NCBI GenBank assembly: GCA_963779055.1
Contig: CAVZWN010000004.1
Location: 620,001-684,000 of the forward strand
Origin: Sulfurimicrobium sp963779055
Lineage (GTDB): Bacteria; Pseudomonadota; Gammaproteobacteria; Burkholderiales; Sulfuricellaceae
DNA length: 64,000 nt
Reading direction: 5' to 3'
Below the pieces are notes generated by a model. The model did no database searches. It saw only the letters and a list, made by a program, of their open reading frames with translations, and was not told where the DNA came from. Positions 1-9,344 of this stretch are shown here, in pieces (position 1 is the stretch's first letter; each line of letters begins with the position of its first letter). A program made the position numbers and the translations under genes.

Positions 1-468
1 GGCCATATCCTGAAAGGCGCGGATATATTCCGGGCGGCAATCGGGGTAACCGGAATAATCCACGGCATTGGCGCCGATAAAAATATCCCGTGCTTCCAGC
101 ACTTCCGCCCAGGCCATGGCCAGCGAGAGCATGATGGTGTTGCGCGCCGGCACATAGGTGATGGGGATGCCAGCGGATGCCGAATCAGGTACGTCAATCG
201 ACATATCCGTCAGTGCAGAGCCGCCGAACAGCGTCAGGTCCAGCTTGACGGTGCGCTGCGCTGCGGCCCCCAGGCTCTGGGCCACACGCTCGGCCGCTTG
301 CAGCTCGGAACGATGGCGCTGGCCATAATCCAGGCTCAGGCAATAGGATTCGAAACCGTGGCTACGGGCAATGGCCAGGGTGGTTGCGGAATCCAGCCCG
401 CCGGAAAGCAGGACGACGGCTTTTTTACGCGACGGGCTGTGAGTCGCCCAGCCCCCTGCACCCGTCAT
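1..468 (-). CDS. queC: 7-cyano-7-deazaguanine synthase QueC (C-terminus cut off by window start)
   Basis: This enzyme converts 7-carboxy-7-deazaguanine to preQ0 using ATP and ammonia, in the queuosine pathway. I translated 156 codons in one open frame from ATG at 468 to base 1. The PP-loop motif SGGLDS lies near residue 22, followed by LDYGQRHRSE and, further on, YVPARNTIMLSLA, all typical of QueC. About 15 residues precede the usual family start, so the true start could be slightly further in. The ATG overlaps the queE stop (ATGA), so the two are translationally coupled. The zinc-binding C-terminus lies outside the window. Confidence 0.93.
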   Translation of the reverse strand, partial: MTGAGGWATHSPSRKKAVVLLSGGLDSATTLAIARSHGFESYCLSLDYGQRHRSELQAAERVAQSLGAAAQRTVKLDLTLFGGSALTDMSIDVPDSASAGIPITYVPARNTIMLSLAMAWAEVLEARDIFIGANAVDYSGYPDCRPEYIRAFQDMA

Positions 469-1103
469 CATCGCCCCCGGTCCTCCCGCCACAGCAGCTT
501 GTGCAACTGGATCTGGAAACGCACGTCGAGGCGGTCGCGCAAGATCCAGTCAGCCAGTTGGGCCGGATCGAGACTGCCAGCGACCGGAGAAAACAGCACC
601 GGGCATTTGGCGCTGAGCCGGTGTTCCTGCACCTGCTGGCAGGCCCACTCGTAATCTTCGGCATCGCAGATTACAAATTTGAGTTCGTCATGGGACGTCA
701 GCAAGGCCAGATTGGCCCAGCGGTTCTTTTCCACTTCACCGGAACCCGGCGTTTTGATATCCACGATGCGCGAAACGCGCGGGTCCACTTTTGAAATATC
801 CAGGGCACCACTGGTTTCAAGCGAAACCGAATAGCCAGCGTCACACAAAGCACTGAGCAATGCCAGGCATTCCTTCTGCGCCAGCGGTTCGCCGCCGGTC
901 ACGGTGACATAGCGAGGGCCGTAAGTTGCCACCTGTTCGAGAATGGCGGGGATCTCCATGGCCACGCCTTCGCTGAAGGCATAAGCCGTGTCGCAATACC
1001 CGCAGCGCAGGGGGCAGCCGGTCAGGCGCACAAACACCGTGGGCAGCCCGGCACGGCTGGTTTCCCCCTGCAGGGAATAGAAAATCTCGTTGATACGCAG
1101 CAT
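468..1103 (-). CDS. queE: 7-carboxy-7-deazaguanine synthase QueE (radical SAM)
   Basis: A 211-residue radical SAM enzyme that rearranges 6-carboxytetrahydropterin into 7-carboxy-7-deazaguanine, the step before QueC. The CX3CX2C cluster motif is C30-C34-C37 (GCPLRCGYCD), the substrate region FYSLQGE is at residues 8-14, and TGGEPL follows. Length fits the family. The ATG lies directly after the cpoB stop, and the stop overlaps the queC start. The cpoB-queE-queC order after tol-pal is common in proteobacteria. No defects seen. Confidence 0.95.
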   Translation of the reverse strand: MLRINEIFYSLQGETSRAGLPTVFVRLTGCPLRCGYCDTAYAFSEGVAMEIPAILEQVATYGPRYVTVTGGEPLAQKECLALLSALCDAGYSVSLETSGALDISKVDPRVSRIVDIKTPGSGEVEKNRWANLALLTSHDELKFVICDAEDYEWACQQVQEHRLSAKCPVLFSPVAGSLDPAQLADWILRDRLDVRFQIQLHKLLWREDRGR

Positions 1104-1970
1104 TTACTTCATGGTTTCGAGGCGGTATTTTGCCTTTTCTGCTGCGTTGCTAACCGGGAACCTGGCCAGCAGATCTTCCAGTGTTTTTCTTGCCGAACCC
1201 ATGTCGCCCATACCCTGCTGGCTGCTTGAGATATTCAGCAGCGCATCCGGCACCTTGGGGCTCTTGGGATAAAGGCTGATCAGCTCCTGCTGGCTGGTAA
1301 TCGCCGACCTGAAATCCTTCAGGTTATAGTAGGAATTACCGATCCAGTATTGAGCGCTAGGGGCCAGCGGGCTTTTCGGATAGGCCTGACTGAACGTCTG
1401 AAAAGCCGCCAGAGCGCCCTGATAGTTGCCGTTCCGGAACTGGTTGAAAGCCGCATCGTAGGTTTTCACCTCCAGCGCCGGGTCTGCCTCGGCTGTCTGG
1501 ACTGGCGCGGTAGCGGGTGCAACAGCTGGCGCAGGCGCTGCCTTGGCAGTGGATTTTTTATCCTTGCCCGCCCTGGACTGACCTTCCGCCCCCGGAGATG
1601 CGGCCGGAGGCACTGCCGCAGCGGCTGCCGCTGTTGCTGCACTCTCCAGCTGGCGCAAACGGGTATCCACGTCGACATACAGATCACGCTGCCGTTTCTG
1701 TATGTTTTCAATATCATGCGCTTGCACTTCCAGCTGACCGCGCATTTTACCCAACTCGGTTTTTAGCGCTTCCAGCTGTGACAGCATCTCCATGCCCTGA
1801 GCGCGCTGCGTGCCCTCGAGGCTGGAAAAACGCGTCTCCAGCTTGCTCTGCTGCTGGACATTCTGCTGCTGCAGTTCGTTGATTTTTTTGTGCGCCTCGT
1901 CGTCCGTAAACAGACCGGCGTGGCACACGCCTGACAGCAGCAAAGCCGGAAGAAGTGCAAGCCTACGCAC
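1104..1970 (-). CDS. cpoB: Tol-Pal system protein CpoB (YbgF)
   Basis: Periplasmic protein that links Tol-Pal constriction to peptidoglycan synthesis. At 288 residues it has a signal peptide (MRRLALLPALLLSGVCHA), then a Gln-rich coiled coil (roughly residues 28-105, the trimerisation region), an Ala/Pro-rich linker, and C-terminal TPR repeats from about residue 165 (YDAAFNQFRNGNYQGALAAF, then further YPKSPLAPSAQYWIGNSYY-type units). It is the last tol-pal gene before queE and starts 2 bases after the pal stop, so it is almost certainly co-transcribed. Confidence 0.93.
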   Translation of the reverse strand: MRRLALLPALLLSGVCHAGLFTDDEAHKKINELQQQNVQQQSKLETRFSSLEGTQRAQGMEMLSQLEALKTELGKMRGQLEVQAHDIENIQKRQRDLYVDVDTRLRQLESAATAAAAAAVPPAASPGAEGQSRAGKDKKSTAKAAPAPAVAPATAPVQTAEADPALEVKTYDAAFNQFRNGNYQGALAAFQTFSQAYPKSPLAPSAQYWIGNSYYNLKDFRSAITSQQELISLYPKSPKVPDALLNISSSQQGMGDMGSARKTLEDLLARFPVSNAAEKAKYRLETMK

Positions 1971-1972
1971 TT

Positions 1973-2494
1973 TTATTCGCCCTGATATACGATATCAGCA
2001 CGGCGGTTCTGCGCCCAGGAAGCCTCGTCACGACCCTCAGCCTTGGGTTTTTCTTCGCCGAAACTGACAGTCTCGATCTGGTTGTCGGACACACCCAGAA
2101 CGGTCATGACTTTCCTGACGCTCTCGGCGCGCTTCTGCCCCAGGGCCAGGTTGTATTCACGGCTACCGCGATCATCGGCATTGCCCTGCACGAAGGCTTT
2201 GGCTTTGGCATTCTGCTTCAGGTATTGGGCATGCGCCTCGACCATGGGCTTGTATTCGTTTTTGACGCTGTAGCTGTCATAGTCAAAATACACGCTGCGC
2301 TTGGAAAGAATGTTGTTGGGATCCTTGAGCGGGTCCATTGCCACACCCTGCTGCTGAGCACCTTGGGTTGAAGCGCCGGCTTGCTGGCCCAGGCTCTTGT
2401 CTTCAACCGATGCGGCACCCTGACCCTTGTCACTCGTGCTGGCACAGGCAGACAACAGACCCAACAGAATTGCGCTCAATAACAGTTTGTTCAT
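1973..2494 (-). CDS. pal: Peptidoglycan-associated lipoprotein Pal
   Basis: Outer-membrane lipoprotein that anchors the Tol machine to peptidoglycan. I chose the ATG at 2494 because GGAG sits seven bases upstream; an ATG four codons earlier lacks a ribosome site. The lipobox LLSAC places the lipidated Cys at residue 17. A flexible Gln/Ala linker is followed by an OmpA-like domain (YFDYDSYSVKNEY, then NADDRGSREYNLALGQKRAE, the peptidoglycan-binding segment). 173 residues, normal for Pal. It lies between tolB and cpoB. Confidence 0.95.
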   Translation of the reverse strand: MNKLLLSAILLGLLSACASTSDKGQGAASVEDKSLGQQAGASTQGAQQQGVAMDPLKDPNNILSKRSVYFDYDSYSVKNEYKPMVEAHAQYLKQNAKAKAFVQGNADDRGSREYNLALGQKRAESVRKVMTVLGVSDNQIETVSFGEEKPKAEGRDEASWAQNRRADIVYQGE

Positions 2495-2517
2495 TTGATT
2501 CTCCATTTTAAGTTAAC

Positions 2518-3801
2518 TTACTGATTTTTCAACAAAGGTCCCCAAGCCGGCTCACGCACATCACCGGCCTGAACCGACAAACGCTGCTTGACCCGGCCAT
2601 CACTGGAAACGGCAGCCAGAACGCCACGACGGTTAACTTCCGTGGCATAGATGATCATTTTACCATTCGGAGCGTAACTGGGCGCCTCATCCATCGAGGT
2701 ATCGGTCAGCACCTGCACCTGCCCGGTCGTAAAATCCTGTACCGCGACACGGAACCGCCCTTCACTGCGCTGAATAAAGACAAAATTCTTGCCGTCCGGG
2801 CTGAATTCCGGCGAAACATTATAACTGCCCTCGAAAGTGATGCGCTGTCCGACGCCACCCACTGCCGGCATACGGTAAACCTGCGGGCTGCCGCCGCGGT
2901 CGGAAGTAAAGATGATCCACTTGCCATCCGGCGAGAAATCCGGCTCGGTATCAATGCCCGAGCTGTCGCTCCAGCGCTGCAGATTGCCGCCATCGGCGTT
3001 GATAAAGTATAGCTGCGAACGTCCGTCGCGCGTCAGGACAATGGCAAGTTTCTTGCCGTCCGGCGACCAGGCTGGCGCGCTGTTACTGCCCTTGAACGAG
3101 GCCAATACCTGACGGGCTCCGGTTTTGAGCGTCTGCACGTAAATAATCGGTTTTTTCTTCTCGAATGATACATAGGCCAGCTTTTCGCCATCCGGCGACC
3201 AGGCCGGAGACATGATCGGCTCCTGAGACGCCACCACGGTCTGTGCGCCATAACCGTCCGCATCCGCCACCTGCAGTTCGAAACGCTTGCCCTGTTTGAC
3301 GATGTAGGCAATCTGGGTGCTGAACACGCCGACATCGCCGGTGAGCTTCTCGTAAATCACATCAGCAATCTTGTGTGCGGTGGCGCGCAACTGGGCAGGC
3401 GCGATGGTGTAGCTGAAACCCGCCAGCTGGTTCTGCTTGACCACGTCCATAAGACGAAAGCGCACGTCGATCTTGCCATCCGGCCGCGGTGTCATGCCGC
3501 CGATCACCAGCGCTTCGGCGTTGCGGCTTTGCCAATCCGGGTATCGCACTTCGGCGGGCTCGTGCGGCTGCGGCTGGACACCCGCTGTTTCAACCATCCG
3601 GAACAAGCCGCTGCGGGTCAGATCAGCAGCAATGATGCCGCTGATACTCTGGGATTGCGTGTTCTCGGCCGCAAACGGCACGATCGCCACAGGGATCTGG
3701 TTACCCGCCCCCCCGGTGATCTCGATGGTCAGCGCAGCATGCACCGGCGCAGCCAGCACCATCACCCACGCCATCAGCATCCATTTCAAATAACGTTTCA
3801 T
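2518..3801 (-). CDS. tolB: Tol-Pal periplasmic protein TolB
   Basis: Periplasmic component that binds Pal and exchanges it during cell constriction. 427 residues. The signal peptide ends near VHAALTI (residues 1-22). The N-terminal domain (about 25-160) is followed by a six-bladed propeller with repeated WSPDGKKLA / FSPDGKWI blades. It lies 9 bases after tolA and 23 bases before pal in one operon. Length and architecture match the family; no defects seen. Confidence 0.96.
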   Translation of the reverse strand: MKRYLKWMLMAWVMVLAAPVHAALTIEITGGAGNQIPVAIVPFAAENTQSQSISGIIAADLTRSGLFRMVETAGVQPQPHEPAEVRYPDWQSRNAEALVIGGMTPRPDGKIDVRFRLMDVVKQNQLAGFSYTIAPAQLRATAHKIADVIYEKLTGDVGVFSTQIAYIVKQGKRFELQVADADGYGAQTVVASQEPIMSPAWSPDGEKLAYVSFEKKKPIIYVQTLKTGARQVLASFKGSNSAPAWSPDGKKLAIVLTRDGRSQLYFINADGGNLQRWSDSSGIDTEPDFSPDGKWIIFTSDRGGSPQVYRMPAVGGVGQRITFEGSYNVSPEFSPDGKNFVFIQRSEGRFRVAVQDFTTGQVQVLTDTSMDEAPSYAPNGKMIIYATEVNRRGVLAAVSSDGRVKQRLSVQAGDVREPAWGPLLKNQ

Positions 3802-3810
3802 ACCTTTACC

Positions 3811-4599
3811 TTATTCCTCTCTTGGCTTGAACTTCAGGTGCAGTTCACGGAATTTGCTGAACTGTCCCGGATCTGGCGGCAGCGGCAACGGCTGCGCCTT
3901 GTAAATAGCGCGCTCCACAGCGCTGTCATAGGCGCTGGAACCGCTGCTGCGGGTCAGCTTCAAATGCAGCACATCGCCGGTCGGCATCAGCGTGACATCA
4001 AACTCCGCCTGCGGGTTACCTGCCAGATCCGGCGGCAGAATAATGAAACGCTTGATTTTCGCCTGGATGCGCCCGCGGTAATCATCCAGCAATTTCTGAC
4101 CCGCCGCTGCCGCCTGAGCCTTGAGCGCATTTTCTGCTTCAAGCTGCATCTGCTGCTGGCGCTGGACTTCCTGCCGCTCCTGCTGCAGCTTCTTTTCCAG
4201 TTCCTTTTTGCGCTTTTCTTCTTCCTGCTTCTGTTTCTCTTTCTGCTGCTTTAATTCTTCTTCGCGGCGCTTTTTCTTCTCTTCTTCCTTCGCCTTGAGT
4301 TCAATCTCTGCCTTTAATTGTTTAGGTTCTGGCTTCGGCTCAGGCTTGGGTTCGGGCGTCACCGGCTTTGGTTTTGGCTCGGGCTTCGGTTCCGGTTTTG
4401 GCGCAGGCTCGGGCTTTTTTTGCTGCGGCACCGCTTTCGACGGCGCCGGCACTTCGCTCCATAACTCCACCTGGACCCCGGATGGCACCTGATTCTGCCA
4501 GCTCACGCTAAAAATCATCAGCCCCAGAAATAATACATGCACCAGCAGCGCCAATGCGCCCGCTTTCCACTGGCCCGGTTGTTGACGCTCAAAAACCAC
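3811..4599 (-). CDS. tolA: Cell envelope integrity protein TolA
   Basis: Inner-membrane protein that spans the periplasm and connects TolQR to TolB-Pal. 262 residues: one N-terminal membrane helix (about 12-33), a Pro/Lys/Glu segment with tandem KPEP units (about 60-95), a long charged KEEEKKKRREEE helix (about 95-165), and a C-terminal TonB/TolA-like domain from about 170 (YRGRIQAKIKRF, then TGDVLHLKLTRSSGSSAYD). The low-complexity stretch is normal for TolA. The start is adjacent to the tolR stop. Confidence 0.95.
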   Translation of the reverse strand: MVFERQQPGQWKAGALALLVHVLFLGLMIFSVSWQNQVPSGVQVELWSEVPAPSKAVPQQKKPEPAPKPEPKPEPKPKPVTPEPKPEPKPEPKQLKAEIELKAKEEEKKKRREEELKQQKEKQKQEEEKRKKELEKKLQQERQEVQRQQQMQLEAENALKAQAAAAGQKLLDDYRGRIQAKIKRFIILPPDLAGNPQAEFDVTLMPTGDVLHLKLTRSSGSSAYDSAVERAIYKAQPLPLPPDPGQFSKFRELHLKFKPREE

Positions 4600-5019
4600 T
4601 CACTGGTCCTTTGGTTTGGCCAGCAAGCCGATTTTCCGGACCTGATTCTGCTGCAGGATATCCATCACATTCAGGACTTCTTCATAGCGCACGTTCTTGT
4701 CCGCCGCAATCACCACCGCCTGCTCGGGATTTTTCTCCTGTTTTTCCTTTACTGCCTGCACCAGATCATCGCGCGAAATCTCCCTCGGCTGCCTGGAGGT
4801 TTCACGGTCATGCAGCATCAGCCGCTTGTCTTCCTTGATCGAAATCTCCAGCGGCGCCACCGGCGGTTTCAATGCCTGGCCCACCTGAGGCAACTCAATC
4901 TGGCCGGGATTGATAAGCGGCGCGGTGATCATGAAAATGATCAGCAGCACCAGCATTACGTCGATATACGGCACGACGTTGATCTGGTTCATCAGCTTGC
5001 GCTGGCGTCGCAGGCTCAT
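4600..5019 (-). CDS. tolR: Biopolymer transport protein TolR
   Basis: Inner-membrane partner of TolQ in the proton-driven motor. ATG at 5019 (MSLRRQRKLMNQINVVPYID) overlaps the last base of the tolQ stop and gives 139 residues, the expected size. The single membrane helix VMLVLLIIFMITAPL carries the conserved Asp of NVVPYIDVMLVLL, which handles protons in ExbD/TolR proteins. The periplasmic domain follows. The open frame extends further upstream inside tolQ, but nothing supports a longer protein. Confidence 0.95.
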   Translation of the reverse strand: MSLRRQRKLMNQINVVPYIDVMLVLLIIFMITAPLINPGQIELPQVGQALKPPVAPLEISIKEDKRLMLHDRETSRQPREISRDDLVQAVKEKQEKNPEQAVVIAADKNVRYEEVLNVMDILQQNQVRKIGLLAKPKDQ

Positions 5020-5690
5020 TATTTTGCCTGCCTTTGCAGAATATTGGAGAACTCTTCCATGAAGCTGTCGAAGCGAGTGGCCAGACGGTCGATCTCCGAA
5101 CTGTAGCGGTTGTAGGCAATGACTGCCGGAATCGCCGCGAACAGGCCCATGGCCGTCGCAATCAGCGCTTCGGCGATGCCCGGCGCAACGTGAGCCAGCG
5201 TCGCCTGTCCCACGCTGGACAAGCTGCGGAACGCGTTCATGATGCCCCACACGGTGCCAAACAGGCCGACATAAGGACTGACCGAGCCCACCGTGGCAAG
5301 AAATGGCAAATGCGCTTCGAGCAGATCAAGCTCGCGGTGATAGGCCGCACGCATGGCACGGCGCGTACTCTCCATGATCTGAGTAATGTCCGCACCGCTC
5401 TGGCGGCGCATTTTGGAAAATTCCTGAAATCCGCCTTCGAAAATGCTTTCCATCCCGCCCGAATCACGGCTATTCACTTTCTGGAACAGGGTTTGCAAAT
5501 CCATGCCGCTCCAGAAATCGCGCTCGAACTTGTCGGTGGTCTGCTTTGCCACGTTGATGGCGAACATCTTCTGGAAGATATACCACCACGAAATCATCGA
5601 GGCGATCAGCAGCCCCAGCATCACCAGCTGCACCACCACGCTGGCATTACTGATCAGCGACAGAAAAGAAAGATCTTGATTTACGTTCAC
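5019..5690 (-). CDS. tolQ: Protein TolQ, proton channel of Tol-Pal
   Basis: Three-helix inner-membrane protein of the ExbB/TolQ family that forms the motor with TolR. 223 residues: helix 1 near residues 14-38 (VVQLVMLGLLIASMISWWYIF), a large cytoplasmic loop, then helices near 130-155 (PFLATVGSVSPYVGLFGTVWGIM, the signature region) and 165-190. It starts four bases inside the end of ybgC (ATGA-type overlap) and runs into tolR. Confidence 0.96.
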   Translation of the reverse strand: MNVNQDLSFLSLISNASVVVQLVMLGLLIASMISWWYIFQKMFAINVAKQTTDKFERDFWSGMDLQTLFQKVNSRDSGGMESIFEGGFQEFSKMRRQSGADITQIMESTRRAMRAAYHRELDLLEAHLPFLATVGSVSPYVGLFGTVWGIMNAFRSLSSVGQATLAHVAPGIAEALIATAMGLFAAIPAVIAYNRYSSEIDRLATRFDSFMEEFSNILQRQAK

Positions 5691-6080
5691 GATGACAGTT
5701 CCATTTTATTCCTGATGATCTCAGGAATCTCGACAGGTTTGAATGACAGATGGTTCACACATACGATTTTAACCTGCGCACGTGACAATACTTCATCCCG
5801 CATCACGGTCTGGGCAAATTCAATCCAGCTGCGTCCGGTCGCATGCACGCTCACTGTGACATTCAGCAGATCGTTGAAAACAGCGGGCCTGAGATAACTG
5901 ATATGCACGTCCCGTACCACAAAAATCACGCCATGATCGCGCACCAGATCCGTCTGCTCGAAGCCATGAGCACGCAGAAATTCGGTACGGGCGCGTTCCA
6001 TGAACTTGAGGTAATTGGCGTAGTACACCACGCCGCCGGAATCGGTATCCTCGTAATACACCCGTACCGGCCAGACAAAC

Positions 6081-6088
<8 letters not shown>
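5687..6088 (-). CDS. ybgC: Acyl-CoA thioesterase YbgC (Tol-Pal associated)
   Basis: Hot-dog fold thioesterase encoded at the head of tol-pal operons. I chose the ATG at 6088 (MSEFVWPVRVYYEDTDSGG), giving 133 residues, the family size; an ATG eight codons earlier would extend into ruvB. The catalytic region YYEDTDSGGVVYYANYLKFMERART is intact, including the conserved Asp after TD and the following Tyr-Ala-Asn. It overlaps the ruvB end by 8 bases and tolQ by 4. The cytoplasmic role in phospholipid or acyl-CoA handling comes from the family. Confidence 0.93.
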
Positions 6089-7136
<1,048 letters not shown>

Positions 7137-7196
7137 GCGGGATTACCAGCCGCAGCCGGAATAAAATCACGATGATGTCCTTCAGACATTGCCCTG

Positions 7197-7496
7197 CTAG
7201 GCGACAAGCAGTTCACGTGGTTTGACCTTTTCTTCAATTTCCTGACCCACGTCTTCACGTGCTTTCTTTACATCGTAGCTGCTTTGCAGGCTCATCCAGA
7301 AATCGGGAGTAGTGCCAAAAAACCGGGCAAAGCGCAGAGCAGTATCCGCAGTAATGCCGCGCTGCTCATTGAGGATTGCTGTAATCCGGCTGGCCGGCAC
7401 ATCCAGCGCCTTGGCAAAGGCATTTGCCGAAAGATTAAGTTCTTCCAGTTCTCCCTTGAGAATTTCGCCGGGGTGTATGGCGCGCATGCTGTTCAT
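7197..7496 (-). CDS. HigA-family (XRE) antitoxin-like DNA-binding protein
   Basis: A 99-residue helix-turn-helix protein of the HigA/VapI antidote type. The ATG at 7496 (MNSMRAIHPGEILKGELEEL) follows AGGAGA by eight bases; upstream ATGs at 7502 and 7553 are in frame but give an atypical extension. The family signature IHPGEILKGELEELNLSANAFAKALDVPASRITAILN covers the DNA-binding helices, followed by RGITADTALRFARFFGTTPDFWMSLQ. No HigB-type RelE-fold toxin is next to it; the gene upstream is a MazF-like toxin. It may be a third component of that module or an orphan regulator. Confidence 0.85.
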   Translation of the reverse strand: MNSMRAIHPGEILKGELEELNLSANAFAKALDVPASRITAILNEQRGITADTALRFARFFGTTPDFWMSLQSSYDVKKAREDVGQEIEEKVKPRELLVA

Positions 7497-7564
7497 GTTC
7501 ATTCTCCTAACGGGCATGGCAACCGTGTCGCCCCAGATGATGAATTTCGCCATGCGACACTCGG

Positions 7565-7912
7565 CTAGTCATCCTCGAATACAGCAACAAGGCAATCCAG
7601 TACTTCCTGCAATATTATATCCGGCACCTTTTCAACAAAATCGGCTCGGCGTATTGCCCAATCCAACGATTTGAGTTGGTGCGCATGAACCGAGCCATCC
7701 GTGCGCAGCCCCAATCCCATCAACGGGATAAGAAAGCCGCTATTACGCGCAACTTCGGCGCTACCACCTGAAACAGGACAAACCATCGCCAGCCGGAAAC
7801 GAGCATTGAAAGATCTCGGAGACACCACAAGGCAGAAATGTTCCCCCTTCATCTCCCGCCCAGATGCGGGATCGAACTGGAGGTGAAGAATATCGCCACG
7901 TTCCGGAATCAA
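7565..7912 (-). CDS. MazF/PemK/ChpB-family mRNA interferase toxin
   Basis: Family members cut RNA at specific short sequences and stop growth. The body GDILHLQFDPASGREMKGEHFCLVVSPRSFN, then VCPVSGG, and the C-terminal Asp-rich end match ChpB/PemK. I chose TTG at 7912: it overlaps the antitoxin stop (TTGA), sits just behind a GGGGGAGAG ribosome site and yields 115 residues, the ChpB size. In-frame ATGs at 7945 and 7960 would add 11-16 residues and lack a comparable site. Overlap with the antitoxin implies translational coupling, usual for such pairs. Confidence 0.85.
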   Translation of the reverse strand: MIPERGDILHLQFDPASGREMKGEHFCLVVSPRSFNARFRLAMVCPVSGGSAEVARNSGFLIPLMGLGLRTDGSVHAHQLKSLDWAIRRADFVEKVPDIILQEVLDCLVAVFEDD

Positions 7913-8151
7913 AGCTCTCCCCCAACGGGGGGCATATCGTCCCATTCCTCGACTCGACACAAACCCTCGGGAGTGGCGGCCAGCAAGTCGGAAAGTTTGG
8001 CACGCTGCCGGCCAGGCCTTACTTTCAACTCGGCGCCATTGATCTCGACGAAAACACGAGACCCGGCATCCAGATGATTTTGTTCAACGTAGGACTGCGG
8101 AATGGTCAGGATAAGCGACCCACCGGATCGACGAAGAGAAGCGTTAAGCAT
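7909..8151 (-). CDS. AbrB/MazE-type antitoxin (ChpS/PemI-like)
   Basis: An 80-residue antitoxin with an N-terminal swapped-hairpin AbrB domain (LRRSGGSLILTIPQSYVEQNHLDAGSRVFVEI, residues 5-37) and a disordered toxin-binding tail (LSDLLAATPEGLCRVEEWDDMPPVGGEL). This pattern matches ChpS and PemI. It is the first gene of the cassette and would bind its own promoter in the gap to ruvA (8152-8235). It overlaps the toxin start by four bases. Confidence 0.85.
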   Translation of the reverse strand: MLNASLRRSGGSLILTIPQSYVEQNHLDAGSRVFVEINGAELKVRPGRQRAKLSDLLAATPEGLCRVEEWDDMPPVGGEL

Positions 8152-8235
8152 ATCCAGCCCCTGTTTAAATTATATTTAAGTATAACATATCGACTCGCCG
8201 ATACCTGACAGGCGCGTAAGATAAGGACGAACTCA

Positions 8236-8826
8236 TCATGCCTTGGACAATAGTTTCAGTGCCTGGCGGATGCCATCGGTCACGCCGGTCTCGGCAGCCA
8301 GCTGTTTAACCGCCCAACTCGCTTCCTTGTCATTATAGCCCAGCGCCAGCAGGGCATTGAGGATGTCGCTGCTGGCCGGCGCAGGTTTGACCACCGCGCC
8401 CAGCAATGCCGAACCAGCTTCTCCCGGGGCAAATTTGTCTTTCAGTTCGAGCAGCAGGCGTTCGGCGGTCTTCTTGCCGATACCGGGAATCTTGATCAGG
8501 CGCCCGGCATCCTGGGTCATCACGGCATGCGACAGCTCGTCCACGGACAAGCCGCTGAGGATGGTCAGTGCCAGCTTGGCGCCCACCCCGTTGACCTTCA
8601 GCAACTGGCGGAAAGCCTGGCGCTCGTGGTCGGTGGCAAAACCGTAGAGGAGGTGCGCATCTTCGCGCACAATCAGCTGAGTGTAGAGCGTCACGCTTTC
8701 GCCCAGTGCAGGCAGGTTGTAGAAGGTGCTCATCGGCACGTCTACCTCGTAACCCACGCCCTGCACATCCAGCAGAATCTGGGGAGGATGTTTTTCCAGC
8801 AACTTGCCGCTCAGACGTCCGATCAC
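8236..8826 (-). CDS. ruvA: Holliday junction DNA helicase subunit RuvA
   Basis: Tetrameric junction-binding subunit that loads RuvB. 196 residues with an N-terminal OB fold (MIGRLSGKLLEKHPPQILLDVQGVGYEVDV), two helix-hairpin-helix motifs (FRQLLKVNGVGAKLALTILSG, then AGRLIKIPGIGKKTAERLLLEL), and a C-terminal RuvB-contact domain (SDILNALLALGYNDKEASWAVKQL). The ATG overlaps the ruvC end by four bases. Downstream it is separated from ruvB by the toxin-antitoxin cassette. Confidence 0.97.
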   Translation of the reverse strand: MIGRLSGKLLEKHPPQILLDVQGVGYEVDVPMSTFYNLPALGESVTLYTQLIVREDAHLLYGFATDHERQAFRQLLKVNGVGAKLALTILSGLSVDELSHAVMTQDAGRLIKIPGIGKKTAERLLLELKDKFAPGEAGSALLGAVVKPAPASSDILNALLALGYNDKEASWAVKQLAAETGVTDGIRQALKLLSKA

Positions 8827-9344
8827 ACCAGTCTCCCATTTTTCACGCGATAGCCTGCTGTCGCCAACGCACCCAGCCCCTGCCCGCCATGCGCATGGCA
8901 GATAGCGCAGGCCAGCGCATCGGCGGCATCGGCCTGCGGCGTGCCTTCCAGATGCAGCAGGCGACGCACCATTTCCTGCACCTGCTCCTTGTCTGCATGA
9001 CCATTGCCCACCACCGCCTGCTTCACCTGCAGGGCGGTATATTCCGCCACCGGCAGATCGCGCGCCACCAAGGCGCAGATCGCAGCGCCGCGGGCCTGGC
9101 CCAGCAGCAAGGTGGATTGCGGGTTGACGTTGACGAACACTTTTTCGATTGCCGCCTGCTCCGGCTGGTAAGTCGCGATCACCTCGCCAATCGAATCGAG
9201 GATGGTCTTGAGACGCTGCGGCAGCGCCCCGTCCCCGGTCTTGATGCAGCCGCTGGCGACATACTCCAGCTGGTTGCCGGTTCGGGTGATGACACCAAAA
9301 CCGGTCACCCTCAGGCCTGGATCGATACCGAGGATACGGGTCAA
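8823..9344 (-). CDS. ruvC: Crossover junction endodeoxyribonuclease RuvC
   Basis: Holliday junction resolvase that nicks symmetrically related strands. 173 residues with the RNase H-like acidic residues in place: D8 (LGIDPGLRVTGFG), E67 (AAIEKVF), D139 and D142 (QADAADALACAICH). It starts directly after yebC and overlaps ruvA. Complete and normal in length. Confidence 0.96.
   Translation of the reverse strand: MTRILGIDPGLRVTGFGVITRTGNQLEYVASGCIKTGDGALPQRLKTILDSIGEVIATYQPEQAAIEKVFVNVNPQSTLLLGQARGAAICALVARDLPVAEYTALQVKQAVVGNGHADKEQVQEMVRRLLHLEGTPQADAADALACAICHAHGGQGLGALATAGYRVKNGRLV

Noticed and set aside
4310..4430. Tandem repeat in tolA as a possible CRISPR or mobile repeat
   Set aside because: The repeats encode KPEP units of the normal TolA proline/lysine segment and stay in frame.
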